Assembly: GCA_026014585.1 (NCBI GenBank)
Contig: JAOZIA010000022.1
Span: 310,001-374,000, forward strand
Direction of reading: 5' to 3'
Source: Candidatus Bathyarchaeota archaeon
GTDB taxonomy: Archaea > Thermoproteota > Bathyarchaeia > Bathyarchaeales > Bathycorpusculaceae
Length of the DNA: 64,000 nucleotides
Shown: positions 62,320 to 64,000 of the stretch, piece by piece
How positions within the stretch are numbered: position 1 is the first letter of the stretch
How the letters are laid out: the number at the start of each line of letters is the position of its first letter
Made by a program: the position numbers and the translations under genes
Notes under the pieces: model-generated
Told to the model about the DNA's origin: nothing
Database searches by the model: none
Seen by the model: only the letters and a program-made list of their open reading frames with translations

Positions 62320-62934
62320 TTATGCCTTTTTAGCTATACATACGAAATAGTCTTCGTCATTCCGCTCAAAGGTGACTTCAAGCCCGTTTTCCTGCATCAT
62401 CTGCTTAAGATGCTCCATACTAGGCAGGAAATCGTTTCCAATCTCTACGCCGCCGTTCATGTGAACTCCGTTGATTTTTTTGGCTGAATCAGAATGAGCA
62501 ACAGCTAATCTGCCACCTTTTTTTAACGCCTTAGATAGTATCTGGATGGCTAAGGGTTGGTCAACAAAATGGGGAAAACAAGAATAACACATAACCAAGT
62601 CAAATTCTGCAGTATATTTTAGTTCGTAAACATCAGAGACCATAAACGAAACAAGTGGATGCTCTGTTCGTGGATATTTTGAGCGGGCGACCTCAATCAT
62701 CTTCTCAGAGTAATCAACTGCAACAACGTTGCCCTCCTGTAGGTATTTCTCGTAGAATGGTATCATAATGCCTGTTCCAGTGCCAACATCCAGTATTTTG
62801 TCGCCGCTGTGGATTTTTAGTAGTTCGGTGATGTATTGCACTTTTTTGGGGTTATGAGTGGTGATTTTGTCCCATATTTCGGCTTTTTCGTTAAAGAAAG
62901 GTCTTTGCTTGGGGTTAACAGTTTTTGGATTCAT
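62320..62934 (-). CDS. Class I SAM-dependent methyltransferase
   Basis: A 204-aa methyltransferase: ILDVGTGTGIMIPFYEKYL (motif I), VAVDYSEKMIEVA, and LVMCYSCFPHFVDQPLAI and GRLAVAHSDSAKKIN. A UbiE/small-molecule type. Its stop is convergent with the Mrr-like gene, and it lies upstream (same strand) after the FecE-type ATPase. It may act on a cofactor or metal-binding compound; unknown. Confidence 0.82.
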   Translation of the reverse strand: MNPKTVNPKQRPFFNEKAEIWDKITTHNPKKVQYITELLKIHSGDKILDVGTGTGIMIPFYEKYLQEGNVVAVDYSEKMIEVARSKYPRTEHPLVSFMVSDVYELKYTAEFDLVMCYSCFPHFVDQPLAIQILSKALKKGGRLAVAHSDSAKKINGVHMNGGVEIGNDFLPSMEHLKQMMQENGLEVTFERNDEDYFVCIAKKA

Positions 62935-62948
62935 ACTTTTTCCTCAGG

Positions 62949-63701
62949 TTATATGGGTATAACTATGGGTATCCCTCGCACGGTTTCTACATACGCATCA
63001 ATGTTGTATACTGCTTTGATGTTTTCAGGGGTGATGATTTCGTGTCCTCCCACGGCGTAAACCATTCCATCCTTCATAAGGATGAACTTGTCTGAATGAC
63101 GAATAGCCAAGTTGAGGTCATGAATAATCATTATCGCAACCATATGATTTTTCTTAACAAGATTTCTGATTAGGTGCATAATGAGGTGTTGGTTGGATAG
63201 GTCAAGGCTGCTTGTGGGTTCATCCAAAAGAATCACCTTTGGCTGCTGAACCACAACCCGCGCTATCTGCACCAACTGATATTCGCCGCCGCTAATTTCA
63301 TCAACATACTTCAATGCTAACTCATCCAAACCCAGCAAATGAAGCACACGCCCAGTCAAACGAATATCCTTTGCGGTAACATCCCATTCAAAATGCGGTT
63401 TTCTACCCAAAAGCACCGAGTCAAACACGGTCGTTCGGGAGGTCTCGCTTTTTTGTGATACGTACCCGATTTTTTTGGCGATGTCTTTTTTGCTCATTTT
63501 GTAAAGGTCTGAGCCTTCAATAAATACTGAACCAGCATTTGGCGTGAGCACCTTGCTTATACATTTGATGAGGGTGGTTTTTCCGACACCGTTGGGTCCC
63601 AAAATGGAGATGACATCGTCCTCTTTCACTGAGAAAGACACGCCATCTAGCACTTTTCTGCTGCGGTATGAGAAATTGATGCCCTTAACTTCAAAGAACA
63701 T
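62949..63701 (-). CDS. FecE/BtuD-type ABC transporter ATPase
   Basis: A 250-aa importer ATPase: Walker A GPNGVGKTTLIKC, signature ISGGEYQLVQIARVVV, Walker B VILLDEPTSSLDLSN, switch His in MIIHDLNLAI. The family imports iron-siderophore, heme or cobalamin. The ATG at 63701 overlaps the permease TGA (TGATG) and follows AGGAGG, so the pair is translationally coupled. Confidence 0.93.
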   Translation of the reverse strand: MFFEVKGINFSYRSRKVLDGVSFSVKEDDVISILGPNGVGKTTLIKCISKVLTPNAGSVFIEGSDLYKMSKKDIAKKIGYVSQKSETSRTTVFDSVLLGRKPHFEWDVTAKDIRLTGRVLHLLGLDELALKYVDEISGGEYQLVQIARVVVQQPKVILLDEPTSSLDLSNQHLIMHLIRNLVKKNHMVAIMIIHDLNLAIRHSDKFILMKDGMVYAVGGHEIITPENIKAVYNIDAYVETVRGIPIVIPI

Positions 63702-64000
63702 CACTTTCGATACCTCCTAATCAGCAAGTAAATGAATAGTGGTCCTCCAAGCATTGAGGTGATGATGCCCACAGGTATAACTGAGGGGTAAAGGATAACC
63801 TGCCCAATCCCGTCCGCGATAATTAGGATAATGGCGCCAAGGACTATGGAGAGGGGAATAAGGTAACGGTGGTCACTGCCGATAATCATTCGGGCAATAT
63901 GTGGCCCCAAAAGACCAATAAAGGCGATGATACCGAAAAAGGAAACGATAAATGCGGACAGAACAGAGGACAAGACCATGCCAATGATTCTCTCGCGTTC
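63701..64000 (-). CDS. FecCD-family ABC permease, partial
   Basis: The C-terminal 99 residues of a FecCD/BtuC-type permease: FFGIIAFIGLLGPHIARMIIGSDHRYLIPLSIVLGAIILIIAD and PVGIITSMLGGPLFIYLLIRRYRK are the diagnostic end. The gene continues past the window edge. It pairs with the ATPase downstream; the binding protein would be expected beyond the edge. Confidence 0.92.
   Translation of the reverse strand, partial: ERERIIGMVLSSVLSAFIVSFFGIIAFIGLLGPHIARMIIGSDHRYLIPLSIVLGAIILIIADGIGQVILYPSVIPVGIITSMLGGPLFIYLLIRRYRK

Noticed and set aside
1-64000. CRISPR array, rRNA operon, prophage or insertion sequence
   Set aside because: No regularly spaced repeats, rRNA sequence, integrase or transposase was found; the only dispersed repeats are the short intergenic family.

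Overview
This window is archaeal chromosome. It carries a TATA-box-binding protein, an archaeal-type alanyl-tRNA synthetase, TiaS, an Nre repair protein with a C-terminal PCNA-binding tail, an AK6/Fap7-type kinase, the short archaeal form of PurA, and TATA-box promoters. Methenyl-tetrahydromethanopterin cyclohydrolase (Mch), an FmdE-like protein and an HdrA-MvhD fusion point to tetrahydromethanopterin-based C1 metabolism. Together with a eukaryote-type ribosomal protein eL22, this suggests the TACK side of the Archaea, most likely Bathyarchaeia. The lineage is an inference; no rRNA gene is present. No CRISPR array, integrase, transposase or prophage was seen.

Layout. 0-1.1 kb: small zinc-binding and ribbon-helix-helix (RHH) proteins around GTAC-rich inverted repeats. 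1.1-9.1 kb: metabolic and housekeeping genes (PurA, HtrA-like protease, CBS protein, GH130 enzyme, membrane-anchored methyltransferase, acyltransferase 3, NadA, a NikR-type regulator, NUDIX). 9.2-15.4 kb: coiled-coil protein, DUF3795, Nre, secreted surface protein, GNAT-YoaP, SHOCT protein. 15.7-18.5 kb: an FmdE/TrmO/methyltransferase operon, tRNA-Asp and a flavodoxin. 18.7-32.8 kb: Ca2+-type P-ATPase, nitroreductase, a probable C/D-box sRNA upstream of eL22, MsrA, TBP, TtuA-like thiolase, AK6, PadR, a structured intergenic segment, the Apt/MTAP purine-salvage pair, and tRNA-Leu. 32.9-37.6 kb: an AT-rich stretch with unfamiliar genes, a repeat-rich surface protein and membrane proteins. 37.6-49.3 kb: ABC-2 exporter, Mch, AlaS, TiaS, polyferredoxin and HdrA-MvhD. 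49.3-57.8 kb: M16 peptidase, Kef-type antiporter, second anchored methyltransferase, and a TroA-type metal importer divergent from a second NikR-like regulator. 58.0-62.3 kb: a tight three-gene cassette (SNF2 ATPase, RapA-C-terminus-like zinc protein, Mrr-like protein). The window ends in a FecCD-type importer cut by the edge.

Most notable are: (i) the SNF2/zinc/Mrr-like cassette, which looks like a split RapA/DrmD-type remodeller with a nuclease-fold partner whose catalytic residues are altered; (ii) a candidate C/D-box sRNA whose guide matches the decoding-site segment of 16S rRNA and points to C1402, directly upstream of eL22; (iii) a dispersed intergenic repeat family present at four loci; (iv) a structured intergenic segment near 30.8-30.97 kb; and (v) two NikR-type regulators, one facing a metal importer across palindromic operator-like DNA.
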